Positions 36,601-47,786 of a stretch of 64,000 bases of DNA are shown here, one piece after another. The notes beneath the pieces were generated by a model. It did not search any database, was not told the origin of the DNA, and worked only from the letters and a program-made list of their open reading frames with translations. Each line of letters starts with the position of its first letter. Position 1 is the stretch's first letter. The stretch is from Ophiosphaerella korrae (Eukaryota; Ascomycota; Dothideomycetes; Pleosporales; Phaeosphaeriaceae), in NCBI GenBank assembly GCA_028456385.1, contig JALNQF010000009.1:310001-374000 (forward strand), read 5' to 3'. Made by a program: the position numbers and the translations under genes.

Positions 36601-37166
36601 TCAAGAAGGCCATTGCCGACGCTTACGAGGGTTATTCCTCAGATGTCCAACCCGAAGTGATGCGCGTTAGCTGGTGCTACTCGTTCTACTACACTTTCCT
36701 AGCCTATGTCATCCTGCTGGACTGCGATAACCATGACAGCCTCGCAAACATGATATCGAAGCTTCAAAAGGCAGGCAATAATCTCCGCGCCACCTACTTC
36801 TCAACCACGATTCAGCAGCTCAATGAACTCGCGCTCAAAGTACCGTCCATCGCAACACGCATGGCTCACTGCAACACAATGATTGAGTTGCTCCATGGTC
36901 GTTCTCTTGTCTGGACATTTGGAGGTTTCCGGGGCATCACTAGCCCTGGCGTGGAAGCCTGCTGCGACCAGGAATCGATAATCGCAATCGTAGATGGAAT
37001 ATCCTTCCCGCTGATTGTGCGTGATTACAACAAAGAGACAGGAGAGGGTTGGCTGGCTGGCTGTGCGGTCATCAGGGGTGTCGATATGTTGACGGGCGAT
37101 ACAGAAAAAGCGACACTTCCGTCAGATTATAAGCGAGAGCAGCGGGTTACTTTTCAGTTTAGATGA
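33650..37166 (+). CDS. heterokaryon-incompatibility (HET) domain protein with N-myristoylation-like start
   Basis: Four exons: 33650-33782, 33842-33934, 33992-35331, 35391-37166 (introns 59, 57, 59 nt); phases join to 1113 residues. The protein begins MGNANSRRG, matching the N-myristoylation pattern (Gly2, small residue at 6, then basic). Residues ~75-330 form a long acidic, Ser/Thr-rich disordered linker, with a poly-Pro run VPPPPPPKI. The HET domain follows at about 365-530, with its three conserved blocks: YEALSYVWG (~369), CIWIDAICLNQ (~412) and PWWGRIWTLQE (~513-523); the third spans intron 3. About 590 further residues include WDVLWWYPSR-like aromatic blocks typical of large fungal HET proteins. 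HET proteins trigger incompatibility cell death upon non-self recognition and their domain is related to TIR. No NACHT or WD repeats are present. The membrane-anchor idea is my inference. Confidence 0.9.
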
Positions 37167-38177
37167 TTGCCGATTGATAAAGTACGTGGATGAGGGTTAA
37201 TCATGGAGTGAATGCTGGGTGTTGCGCGATGAACATTCGGCTGGTGTTAAAATACATCCATCTTTGGCCAATACAAGGGGTAACAGAACCCCAGAAGGAA
37301 TTATGCTCCGTAGTTTTTCGAAAGAACATAGGACTCCAAGGTCGTGGATGCGTTTCCACAACCACCTATCACTACCTTCAACAAGCCGTTTTGTTTTGAA
37401 GAATTTCTATAAAGGAGGAATACAAAGCAATGAAAGTATGATATTCTGCTGGCGTCAATCCAAGCATCTTGCCTTGGTCGATGGCATCTCTGCTTGTCAG
37501 CCACAATGTAAGGCAACGCCCCTAGCTCCGCGTAGAAACTGCAGCAAACAGCTTTGGACTGCCCTTCCTACCTAGAACAAGCAAGTCACGCGCACGTTTG
37601 AGTATTTCATCTCATCTTTGTCACCCATGACAACAATGCATGCGACCACATAGAGCCTGTCCTCAGCAAGGAAACCGTCACTTGCAGCGACTCGAGCGAT
37701 GATCTCGAAACACGGCGTCGGAAACAATATTGCACAGACGTTGTGCATTCTCAACAAGCGCGTGGCCACCTTATGTAACGTTGTACAGCAACGCGGCACG
37801 AGTTGTGGAACTGTTTAGCATGTGGAAACGGCTGTGGCTCGTGCCTAGTGGTGAACACTGCAGGAAACACATGTCGCGTAACTTTCATTCCAACGGGTCG
37901 TTAAACGCCGATCCCGTTATAATCAAGCAAGAGCGCACTTTGAACGGAAGCAAAGAGGTGTTATATAATGAAGTTTTGTGTGTTAATTTTATTGAATTAT
38001 GGTTGCAATGCGAATGCTTTGCTGGAAGTTTGATTTTTGAACTTCTAGTATGTGATGCTTGTGCGAGAATGTGCTTGCCTGGTCGCAACGAACTCAGAGG
38101 GTACATGAAAACAAAGAAAAGTCAAACGTGACGATGCCTCCGCCAAGGTTATGCAACATGCTGAACATGCAGCGAGT
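37167..38177. other. intergenic region between convergent genes
   Basis: About 1 kb between the 3' ends of the HET gene and the 537-residue unknown gene. Frames at 37219-37575 and 37730-38131 have no domain support and overlap antisense frames. Nothing recognised. Confidence 0.5.
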
Positions 38178-39791
38178 TCAAAGCTCCTCGTCTCCGTAAT
38201 CTTCGTCGATCACTATAGGACGGACAGCACGTAAGAACGTCACCGCTGGTGTTTTGACAGTGACCTTCTCGGTCCTTTGTGCCTTGGTCTTGATCTGGGC
38301 ACCGGTAGTCTTCTTGACGACGGTACCTACCGCAGCATCTTGGGCTGGTTTTTGCCGGTTAGCAAGGTGACCCACAACTTCCTTTGCCGAATTCTTTACA
38401 CTCACAGAAGATGCGCCCGCGCAAAGGGCTAGGGCTTCTATCTCTTCGTCATCAAGCTCTGTAATAGGAGATTGAGGAGCGGCAAGGAAATTTGCAGCTA
38501 GGGCTTCACTAAGTAATGCGTCATCATCGTAAGCACCCGCTAACTCAAGCAGCTCCTCGTCATCAGAAACGAGCTTTGCTTGTTTAGCCATTGATACAGC
38601 ATTCCTCTTGGGAAGCTTTGGGAAGACGGACTTATCCTCGTCACTGGATCCCTCGAGGTCTTCATCTGCTCCCTCATTTTCTACCTTCACATCCCACTCT
38701 TTCTCCAAGGCTGTACATGGTTTCCCGAAAGCGGCTTGTATCTTTCCCGCAGCGCGTAGAGCCTTACCCTCTTTGGAGGTGTCGATCCGGTATCGAATTT
38801 TACCGGGAGCCTCGCCATCATCGTATGCTGGCTTATATGTCATATACTCATGACGAACACTCTCAACTGTTCGGCCTGAGGACTTCGAGGTGAAGGTAAA
38901 TGCAGTAGAGGCTGTAAAGTCTTTTCCTTTGAAGCGATCATTGAAGAGCATTGTCGCTCGCCAAATTGATATATCAGGAGATGCCCGGAAGATTCCTGCA
39001 AGGTATTCGCGTTCAATCTGAGACCAGGGCGCGTCTGCAGTGATGCGCTCAATGGCCTGAGCGCGTCTATCATTCAGAGCCTTCACGGCCTGCTTGTCGT
39101 TCCAGTCCTTTGGTTTACCATGTTCATAAGCATAGAAGACGGGGATACGGCGCGGCGTCGGGTCGTTCTTGCACTTCGGTCGCATATCGATGAGCTTCAC
39201 AACAAGTAGATCCTCTTGATCCAAGTCGGGTCCATTTTGCGAGCCCTTTGGCTTGATCGGTCCAAAATACTTCACATATCGCGAGCCACGCTTGAAGCGG
39301 AACTTGCGATCCTCCCACATGGCGGGATTCGTGGCCGCATCGCTATCACATGCAGACGGTTGGTTAGGGTGTGGCAGAGGATTACCAGAAACGGGTTTGA
39401 TGCCCCATAAATCGTTGTAGGGCGGAACGGTTATGGTGGGCTTCCAGGGGATAAAGCCTTCTTCAACGGGGGGCTTTGGGGTTTTAGTCAGAGTTGCGCC
39501 TCGGCGCTTACCCTTTGACGTGATGTTTTCGTTACCGGATTTGACATCGTTATCGGCCACATGACCTGTCTTCTGTTTCTTAGACATAGATATCAATTGC
39601 TCGGCGCTTTCCGCAGGGACTGGGCGCTTAGATGACTTGGCGCGTAAGAGAGTAGCAATGGTGCTTGTGACTGACGTAATAGTGTCTACGGCAACCATGG
39701 GAGAAGTAGGCGCACCATTCTCCGCAGGGCTCATCCTTTGCCGCTTAGTAGCATAGACCTCTACAGGCTCTGAAGCTGGACGCTTGAACAT
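38178..39791 (-). CDS. hypothetical, probably nuclear protein, 537 residues
   Basis: Single exon from the ATG at 39791. The N-terminal ~130 residues are disordered and rich in basic patches typical of nuclear import (YATKRQRMSP, SSKRPVPAE, SKKQKTG, SKGKRRGATLTK). Residues ~175-250 look folded (WEDRKFRFKRGSRYVKYFGP, LLVVKLIDMRP, RRIPVFYAYEHGKPKDWNDK). A Myb/HTH-like helical block is at ~255-320 (APWSQIEREYLAGIFRASPD, SIWRATMLFNDRFKG, then GRTVESVRHEY). The rest is acidic (DEDLEGSSDEDKSVFP) and ends DEDYGDEEL. The middle looks like a degenerate SANT/Myb DNA-binding helix bundle, which is an inference from spacing of Trp and aromatic residues, not a firm domain call. Confidence 0.7.
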   Translation of the reverse strand: MFKRPASEPVEVYATKRQRMSPAENGAPTSPMVAVDTITSVTSTIATLLRAKSSKRPVPAESAEQLISMSKKQKTGHVADNDVKSGNENITSKGKRRGATLTKTPKPPVEEGFIPWKPTITVPPYNDLWGIKPVSGNPLPHPNQPSACDSDAATNPAMWEDRKFRFKRGSRYVKYFGPIKPKGSQNGPDLDQEDLLVVKLIDMRPKCKNDPTPRRIPVFYAYEHGKPKDWNDKQAVKALNDRRAQAIERITADAPWSQIEREYLAGIFRASPDISIWRATMLFNDRFKGKDFTASTAFTFTSKSSGRTVESVRHEYMTYKPAYDDGEAPGKIRYRIDTSKEGKALRAAGKIQAAFGKPCTALEKEWDVKVENEGADEDLEGSSDEDKSVFPKLPKRNAVSMAKQAKLVSDDEELLELAGAYDDDALLSEALAANFLAAPQSPITELDDEEIEALALCAGASSVSVKNSAKEVVGHLANRQKPAQDAAVGTVVKKTTGAQIKTKAQRTEKVTVKTPAVTFLRAVRPIVIDEDYGDEEL

Positions 39792-41086
39792 GGTTGGGCG
39801 GAGAGCGTATTTGGTTGTTGATGTAGATGGGCCTTTTCTGTTTGGTTATCTCGCGGTTGAGAACCTGTGTAAGGCAGATTCGATTTGTGCAGTGGAGAAG
39901 GTAATGCCAGCACGGCGTGCACAGTATAAGTATGGGAGACACAGCATAGTGAATTCTCAATGAAAGAGCTGTAAAAGGCGCGTGGGAATCTTTCTTGATG
40001 CCTGTTCACAATGTGTGGGGGAAATCTGTTTAGTAGGCTTTGTAGGCGTGAATGCTTAGACGAAAACAAAGGTAATTGTCGGCTTAGTAAACACGAAACG
40101 GGACAAAGTGCGCGATTGTAGCAATCGAATGCCAGTACCTTCACGCGCTACTCGATACCACCATTTCACCAGACTCCCATGGTGTTTACCACGGTGTAAA
40201 CATCGCTCTGAGCCCTGTGAGACCGGACCTCCAGGGGAAATCATGGCGTCGTCGCACCGCACCAATCTGAGCGGGGAAGGTCACACGATCCTAACGCGTC
40301 TTGTCGCCTCACGCTGATATCGTGCTGGAGTCCAAAACTGGAACCGATGAGGTGCTTACCCATCAGTCGTTGGTTGGCCAGAGTACAGTGAATGTGTTCT
40401 AGGACCACCTCACACCCTCAACATCAACATTACACGCCACTCGCACAATCCTCCCTTATCTCCCTGCCTCTTCCAGATGACACCTGCATAAAGTATGCTT
40501 ATAAAATGCAGCTCTATTGATGCGCGGCCCTGAGCTAAGAGGGCTAAAACACAAATCTTCAGTCAATTCTCGTACGCAGCCTCGTGGCGCGAAGCGTGCC
40601 GTGGTTGTCTCGACCTTAACTACCTGCTGCATCCCCGATGTTTCCAATAAGACTAACGTTCGGTTATACTCAGCAGGGTCCTGTACTAGTCAAAGAAACA
40701 ACTCCCCAAGAGTATCCTTGATTTTGCGCCGCCTGAAGCCATATACATGCGTGGCAAACCCCACTGGTCAAGCCACTCAGTATTGTAGCACCTACTTGCT
40801 ATATTGCTCAAATTGGATGTTTTCAAACACCAGCCTAAATCTCCTTACCGACGCAGTAATACAAAAAGATGGTTCCATGTGGTGGCTCGCTTGGGGCCTC
40901 CAAACGTTGGCGCTAGTTGAGACGTCATGGTGTACCAGGACTATAGGGCCGCAGCAGCGAGCTGCGTGCAGAAAATGGCTGGGCTCATATCAGCCTGCAT
41001 ATAAGGTCTCTGCGTGTTGCCCAGATTCTCAAGGTCTTTGTACCTCCTCGCGCGTCACTCGCTCTTGTGTGTTTATCACTCACACA
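39792..41086. other. intergenic region upstream of the multicopper oxidase
   Basis: About 1.3 kb between divergent starts. A plus-strand frame from 40517 reads into the multicopper oxidase exon but its 5' part is composition-random, so I take it as non-coding promoter/5' UTR. No operator stands out. Confidence 0.5.
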
Positions 41087-42962
41087 ATGTTGTCATTCAT
41101 CGTAGTATGGCTATCTGTCGCAGCAGCTACACTCGGAGAGACCTCCTACTTCACTCTTGAGTTTACTTGGGCAAAAGGGTCTCCAGATGGGTATGCGCGG
41201 GATATGATATTGATCAATGGCGCTTACCCTGGACCTCTTTTGAAAATACAAGAAGGTGACTGGGTCGAAGTCGAAGTCAGGAACTATTTACCTTTTAGCA
41301 CTTCTATACACTATCACGGTAAATTCGTCTTGTTCTATTACGTCTTAACGGAGCTCACGAATGTCTAGGCATTCATCAAACAAGTACGCCTTGGGCTGAC
41401 GGCGTGCCTGGGCTAACACAAAGGCCTATTCAACCAGGTGCCACTTTTCGATACAAGTGGCATGCTGATCAATATGGTAGCTACTTTTACCATGCGCACA
41501 GTCGTGGGCAAATTGACGATGGTGCATACGGCCCTATTATCATTAAACCCAAACCCGGCACCCTAAAGCCTTTCGACCAGATTCCCACAGCCGATGCTCG
41601 AGAGCTTGAGGAGGCCGAAGCCGCTGTCCAACCCCTTATGTTGACCGATTGGCGCCACAGAACTTCGGAAGTGACACATAGAGATCAGCGCGCTTCTGGT
41701 ATTCAGAGTGCTGTTTGTATGGATTCTCTCCTTGTCAATGGGAAGGGCAAAGTCGAATGTCATGCCCGCGAAGAGATTGATTCATTTGTTGAGCCAGGCA
41801 TTGCACCCATACTGGAGGCAAACGGTCTGCGACGGACCGACAAAGGGTACGCATTCGTAAGCGTATTTTTATCTAAACTAACAGGTCTAGGTGTCTTCCA
41901 CCGGAGTTTTTTCAACTATCGCCAGGGACTAGCACACCAACTAACATCACGGTTCTTCCCAAGGAGGTTTTTGAAATTTGTACGCCAACTCAAGGCTCCC
42001 GTGAGGTCATTGACGTCCCACAAGATAAAAACTGGCTTGCTTTGGATATCATATCAACTGCTGGTATTGATACATTTGCCTTCAGTATTGATGATCATCC
42101 AATGTGGGTGTATGCTGTTGACTCCCACTACATCGAGCCTGTCAAAGCCGATGTCCTTCCAGTCGCTAATGGTGACCGGTATTCAGTTTTCATTCAACTT
42201 GATAAAAAGGCTGGTAACTATGGCATTCGCCTAGCCTCACTGGCTGCTACTCAAATCATCAAAGCCGATGCTGTGCTTTCGTACGGTCGAGAGCATGGTT
42301 TTGGTATCATCTCTGCTCCAAGCATCAATCTCGGTGGCGCACCAGTCTCTGATAACGCCGTCATCTTCCGTCAGGCCACGATGAAGTCATTCCCTCCTCA
42401 ATTCCCTCAACCCGCTCCAGAAGTTGCTCAGACATTTTTCATGCATATGGGCAGCATTGGAAATACCAATACCTGGGCGCTCAACTCGACCGCTCTTTAT
42501 CACACTGAGCTTGAAGACCAAGACCCACCTGCGTTATACCAGCTACCAGACATTAGCAATCCTAGGGGAAACACCACGATCGCTACTTACAATGACACCT
42601 GGGTTGACTTGGTCTTCCTTAATGTTCAAGCTCAGTCACCTCCTCATCCTATTCACAAACACTCAAACAGAGCATTTATTATTGGTGCTGGCGAAGGGTC
42701 CTTCTATTGGAGAAATGTCGCAGAGGCTGCAACTGCGGTTCCAACAAATTTCAACCTCGTCGACCCGCCGTTCCGGGATGGCTTTGTGGTGCCAGGAACC
42801 ACAAACCAACCGAAATGGCTGGCGGTACGGTATCATGTGGTTAACCCCGGTGCGTTCATGCTTCATTGTCATATCCAGAGTCACTTAAGTGGTGGCATGG
42901 CAATGATACTACTCGATGGCGTAGACGCGTGGCCCGAGATACCAGCACATTTCAAGAATTAG
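41087..42962 (+). CDS. secreted multicopper oxidase (laccase / ascorbate-oxidase family)
   Basis: Three exons: 41087-41318, 41369-41846, 41891-42962; introns 50 and 44 nt; 593 residues. A signal peptide is visible (MLSFIVVWLSVAAATLG). All four copper-ligand motifs are present: HYHGIHQ (split by intron 1 after HYHG), FYHAHSRGQ, HPIHKHSN and HCHIQSHLSGGM. The HCHxxxHxxxGM ending implies a Met axial ligand at type-1 copper. Three cupredoxin domains are in standard order, the last closing near the C-terminus. The enzyme should oxidise a phenolic, pigment-precursor or metal substrate in the wall or outside the cell, reducing O2 to water. Intron 2 was set to GTACGC...GTCTAG because this restores the KGCLPP junction seen in relatives. 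It is intact, unlike the dehydrogenase 0.9 kb downstream. Confidence 0.92.
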
Positions 42963-43873
42963 GGTTGTTGCTAGGCACTAATGATGTGCGACTAAAGTAG
43001 ATATCGTAGCTAGTATATAGTATACCGTCAAATGTTTTGTCCTCGTTTGGGTCGGCCCCTCTTCCGCTCTATTGCCAAATTTCTCAGTCGATGTTCTTGT
43101 AACTCTATCGCACTATCCAAGCTTGCTTCATTTTATTTGTTTCGCATTCTTCCAGTGAGTCGAGGTGGGTGGTGTTGCAGTACTGCGTTGTCTGTATAGT
43201 AATGAACCACAACCAATCCAAAGATCGTGTTTCTTATTACAACCTAGGAGTCACCCTGTCTGTCCTCTTTTTATGACCCTTCAGAAGGCTTGATTATTGG
43301 GCTTCCTATTTAATGAAGTAACCACGACAAAACAAGGAAATATAGCGACATAGGCTGTCCTAGAGGGTTCATAATTTATGATCTATCTGAATTCCGCTCA
43401 ACACCTTTCAAACCTACCGCAGCAGACGCAACTGAAACTTCACGATAGCCGGTCGTGGCTTGTCGATCAGTTCAGTTTTTATCGGATATATGGAGCCGAC
43501 GAGAACTAGGCCTCGGTTCTACCTAGGCGCTCGGGTGATACCGGCAAGTGGCATCAACACCAGCGCCAGCAGTTATCGTCATAATTAATAGATGACGCCA
43601 CATACGTTGAATTAAATTCTGTCACCACAGATTTCGGCAACGCCTGCCGTGCCTTGAGTTGTTATTGCTTTTATCGGTATATAGCAGAGAATTACAGCGA
43701 CGTGAGGATGCCCACGCCACCATTCTCTCAAGACCGTCGAGTCTGGTTGAATGAAATAGCGGGCCTTTTCGCGAAGAAGAGCAGGGAAAAAAAGGGCCTA
43801 ACGAGTTTCAATCTACACATTTCAGAAGCGAAACAATCTGTGGCCACGGTTAGCACGTGTAGCTCCAGAGACG
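42963..43873. other. intergenic region
   Basis: About 0.9 kb between the multicopper oxidase and the MDR pseudogene. No RNA gene or repeat was recognised. Confidence 0.5.
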
Positions 43874-45020
43874 ATGTCTCCATAAAGAATCAAGCAGTGG
43901 TTGACCAACCAGGATGGACTCGACAAGCTCAGGCTAGAAGAGACGGAATGTCCAACCCTAGGCGAGGATGAGGTTTTGATTGAAGTTCACTCCGTAAGTT
44001 TGAATATAGAGACACTGAAGGTGCGTTCTGAAATGTTTCCACGAGTAACAAAAAAAACTTTCGAAGATATGACACTGATATCGATAGTTTGCATGGGTCT
44101 TTACAACCACCACAAATCTGTAGAGCAACCATCCGCAATTGTTCCATGTAGTGACATGTGCGGTGTAGTTGCGGCCGTTGGACGAGCCTCCAACGGGACT
44201 TCCCCGTACAAGAGCCCAGCTTTTCGCCTGCACGAGGGTGATTGAGTCATCAGCACATTTGCCCCTACTCGCTTAAGCGGCCAAATCAAGGAGCAAGATA
44301 TTACCAACGGCCTTGGAAGACCTGCACCCGACGTGTTAGTCTAGTATCGGGTCTTTCCTATGTATGGAGTTGTAAAGGTACCAGACTACATGACAGATGA
44401 CGAAGCTGCATGTCTGCCCATCGCAGCCATGACAGCATGGATGAGCTTGAACTGTATGCGGCCAAAAGGCGAAACAGTAGGTTCAGGTGAAACAATCATA
44501 TGCCAAGGTACTGGTGGTGTCAGCATCTCTGCCGTGAAAATTGCCTACGCTGCTGGCGCCGCTGTAATTGCAATATCGTCCTCCGACTCCAAGCTCGAAC
44601 GTGCCACTCAACTGAGGGCTAAATCAACCATCAATTACGGAACGACCCCAGACTGGGATGCCGCAGTTCTGGAAACCACATCCTCGCGCGGCGCAGACAT
44701 CGTCATCGAAGTTGGAGGCGCGCAGACGCTTCGAAAGTCATTCGAATGTGTACGCTTTGGCGGGCTCATTGCCTGCATTGGTTACCTATCGGGCAAGCAA
44801 GACCAGGCTGAAGACAGAACAAATACGAACCTCCTGTGTTTGAAGCGAAATGTCACACTCAAGGGCATCCTCGATGGTCCGAGGGACGAACTTGAGAGGA
44901 TGTTGAAGTTTTATCATGAAAAGCAGATTCGGCCCGTTGTTGACAAAGTATTTGGGTTTGGGGAGGCTGATACGGCACTAAAGTACTTGCTAGGTGGGCA
45001 TCTCTGGCGTCATTTTCTAC
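43874..45020 (+). pseudogene. zinc-less MDR alcohol dehydrogenase / quinone-oxidoreductase-like gene, broken
   Basis: Reading one frame from the ATG at 43874 shows a medium-chain dehydrogenase: LRLEETECPTLGEDEVLIEV, VSLN, CMGLYNHHKSVE, IVPCSDMCGVVAAVG, then RLHEGD. A TGA at 44243-44245 ends that frame, followed in frame by VISTFAPTRLSGQIKEQD and a TAG (about 44342-44344), and then a long open part with the NAD(P) fold: AAMTAWMSL, CQGTGGVSISAVKIAYAAGA, RGADIVIEVGGAQTLRKSFE, FGGLIACIGYLSG, NVTLKGILDGPRDELERM and IRPVVDKVFGFGEADTALKYLL. There is also a TAA three codons after the ATG, and the last strand (normally a GKxVI-type ending) is lost to unrelated sequence. Three in-frame stops make it a pseudogene; the order and spacing of motifs is otherwise complete. 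The 5' part also retains a possible intron near 44021-44087 whose phase no longer fits. Confidence 0.82.
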
Positions 45021-46282
45021 ACTCACCGACGCTAAACTACGCGAGAAATTTGGCAAGTACTAGGGTACATGTGTATTCTCTAAACACAGCTTTATCACCA
45101 CGCATAATCATACTAAACGGGTCCAATGTAAAAACAAGCCTGGAATTGCAAATTCTTTCAGATGATTGCGATTTGAGGTTCGTCTAATTGAAAGATATAG
45201 AAATCAGCTAGGTCCGCATTGTACTTTGAGGCAATTATATACTGTTTGGATATTTCCTAAGTATCAAACATCTGGTCGCGATAGAAGTGGTTAGCAATCT
45301 AATTAATTGATTCTAAGCTTCCCAAACCAATACTCGGACCCCGCCGAGTTCCTCTGTAGGTTATGTATACTCATTATTCGAATCCTTCTAGCTCTTGAGG
45401 CTAGTCGTCAGGTTTCTGTAAAGCAGTTGTGAAAAGCAAATTATTGAGTTCCACTGATTGATTGAACTAGGTCAATATACCAGAAAGCCGAAGGGCAGAT
45501 TCAATAATACCCGATAGTAGGCATTCCCTTGCTTACAAGACCGGGCATGTATGCAAGAAGAGTGAAAGAAGAATGGGAAAGAAGACATAGCAGGCACTAA
45601 ACATCAACCCTGCTCACTTTTATATGTAACCGCACTGCTATTCTATTTTCACTGCATCAGCCTACAGCAACAAAGGTCCAACACAATAGCGCCTGGTCAA
45701 TTCTACCCAAATCAGAGTGATACTCGACTTCCTACAAACGACCCTCTCCGTTAGTGTGTTGGTACTGATGATTGAGCACAGCCAACGCGTCCTCTAGTCC
45801 TACAAAAGCGCGTCACGGTACAGCATACTCCTCCTATGTCGACTGAAAGGTTCGCTCAAGCCAGTGATATACCTCTAATCTCTGCTTTGGTTTCAATATC
45901 GAGGACCATATTGATCATACCGCTATACCTTCCAAGTGTTAAAGTGTCAAAGTTCGCGTCATCGCTGCTTTTTTATGTTAAGCTAGAAACGGAGCCGATG
46001 ATAGAAAATCCGAAAGTCTGGAGCAGATCGCAGAGCTGTGTTGCGCCTATGGAGGCGAGCTGCTTCAGACACACCCATACCTTAGGTGGTCGATCTAAGC
46101 ATCGCAACTTGAAAGCAAAAGAATGCATCCCAATGACCGATCAGGGTTCGTTCAAAGGGCTAACCCCGCTTTGGATAGCGCTGCACACCACCAGTTTAGC
46201 GAGGGTCGGAACACTCTAGTGATGATCAAACATCTCTTATTATATATTCCATAAAATCCTCAACTTCTCCATCAATCAATCA
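45021..46282. other. intergenic region
   Basis: About 1.26 kb of AT-rich sequence upstream of the tRNA. A plus frame at 45836-46219 has no recognisable domain and I do not call it a gene. Confidence 0.5.
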
Positions 46283-46378
46283 TCCGGTATGGTGTATCGG
46301 TTAGCATCCGTCGCTTTCATCGGCTCCCCAACTGTGAAATGCGTCCGACGAGAGCCGGGTTCGACTCCCGGTACCGGA
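46283..46378 (+). tRNA. tRNA-Glu (anticodon UUC), intron-containing
   Basis: The 7-bp acceptor stem TCCGGTA/TACCGGA is perfect. The D arm contains the expected GGTTAG-type loop, the anticodon stem is CGTCG/CGACG around a CTTTCA loop (anticodon TTC), and the T arm is CCGGG-TTCGACT-CCCGG. The 96-nt gene is longer than a plain tRNA because about 25 nt sit after position 37; this insert includes GAAA, which can pair with the anticodon as in nuclear tRNA introns. The D stem is weak (two G-U type pairs). The gene would supply the GAA-decoding glutamate tRNA. Any protein frame crossing it is a coincidence. Confidence 0.85.
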
Positions 46379-46585
46379 ATTGCGAATTTTTGCCCATTTT
46401 TTTTGGAAAATATTCTTTGTTTGCATGAGTTCTCATTATTGCCCCGGGTTTTGACAACATGGAAAACACCAGGAGGTTCCATTACGTTTACGAATTTGTT
46501 GGCATTGCATTTTTGTTTTTGTAACATTGAAGAATGCGACCAAACGCCCTGGCCGAAAGCATTGCTAGTAAAGCGCAGGATTGGA

Positions 46586-47549
46586 ATGCACTCTCATCAC
46601 AGTTTCCTAGAGTTTTTTTGGTTGACCAATGTCGTAACGTGGGCATCCTTTCTTGTTGGGATTGCCCTCTGTTTTCTAAGAATCTATCGCTGCAGTCGCA
46701 TCATGAACAAATGGAGGCCTGACGATTATATGGGGTTTACGGTAGGTGTAGCTCTTACCAGAGCGTTAGCGTTATGGCAGATCGATTTGCCTCGCGGCTG
46801 CGGAGGGTGTGTTATCAAAGCGACACACACATATTATGCTGTAGCTGACTTAGCCGTAGGCCGTTACCAAACAAATGCAACTTCACGGATGAAAGTAGCG
46901 ATCTTTCCAAAGTATGCCTAACTTTACCGATTAGCACTTGCAGTAAGACTAACATGACCATAACATCTCTATGTCCTGTCGGTGTATTACAACTCTATGC
47001 ATTTCTTCATCGAAAGCACCTTCCTAACATACTACTTAAGGCTTTCGTCCAATCGAGCCCTTCGGTTATGGATCGGGGCCGGCTATGGACTAAATACGGA
47101 GCACTCATCTTCAGTCTCCTCATTTTGTATTCCAGTGTGTACCAATATCTGGAACCTTCTCAATGAAGGACCAGTTAAATTCACAGTGTATGAGTCGGGA
47201 TTTCGTAATGCTCACTCCTCCTAGCATGGTGAGCATCTGTTGTTCGTTTGTTAGAGGATTGTTATTGATCGACGAAACAGCACGTTGTTCTCGATATATA
47301 TGTCTTAGTTCTACCTATATCCACGCTTGCAAGATTCCAAATGCCGCCCTGTCGCCGACTCGCTGTAATTTCCGTATTCACATTCGGTGGCACAGCAGTA
47401 GCGATGGGGCTTGTCCGGTTTCATTCTCTTCTCGCACTGAGACGTATCTCCGACCATCAAGAGCACTTGGAAAAACCATGATTGTATGCGCCCTCGAGGT
47501 CAATCTCGCAGCGACTGCTCTCAATCCGCCGATCATGCGATCCATCTAG
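46586..47549 (+). pseudogene. fungal rhodopsin-like (seven-helix) membrane protein, degraded
   Basis: Fragments in shifting frames recall the fungal integral-membrane rhodopsin-domain family. Near 46600: NVVTWASFLVGIALCFLRIY followed by NKWRPDDYMGF, which resembles the RxYxR...WxxDDW start of helix 2. Near 46990-47080: FFIESTFLTYYLRLSSNRAL then LWIGAGYGLN. Near 47460-47549: CALEVNLAATALNPPIMRSI, like the E-[IV]-N-[VL] motif of the last helix. No single frame joins them, stops lie between, and helices 3 and 5 are not clear. I call it a relic with moderate confidence: each segment is only weakly conserved, but their order and spacing fit. Confidence 0.5.
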
Positions 47550-47786
47550 ATGAAGAAATTGAACGACCGCAAGAGTTTCGCTTCCTCCACCGGCCAATAC
47601 GGGAGCAATAAACGCCAGTCCGGAAGTGTTGTCGGCGGGCGACCGCGATCTACCAAGTCCGTTGCGAGAGTCGCCGCTCTCCCACAGCTAGGAGGAGGTT
47701 TGGACCACTAACGCTACCCGTAACTCGGTGGCAAGCCTTGGTCAACAGTCACTAGGCCAGATCTACGAAACATGAGCATATTGATA

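Noticed and set aside
41087..45187. Multicopper oxidase plus dehydrogenase as a secondary-metabolite cluster
   Set aside because: No polyketide synthase, NRPS, terpene cyclase or pathway regulator is nearby, and the dehydrogenase is broken.
46289..46921. 210-aa plus frame starting inside the tRNA
   Set aside because: It starts within the tRNA-Glu gene, so its N-terminal part cannot be protein-coding. Only the part after about 46586 recalls a membrane protein, and I list that as a relic.
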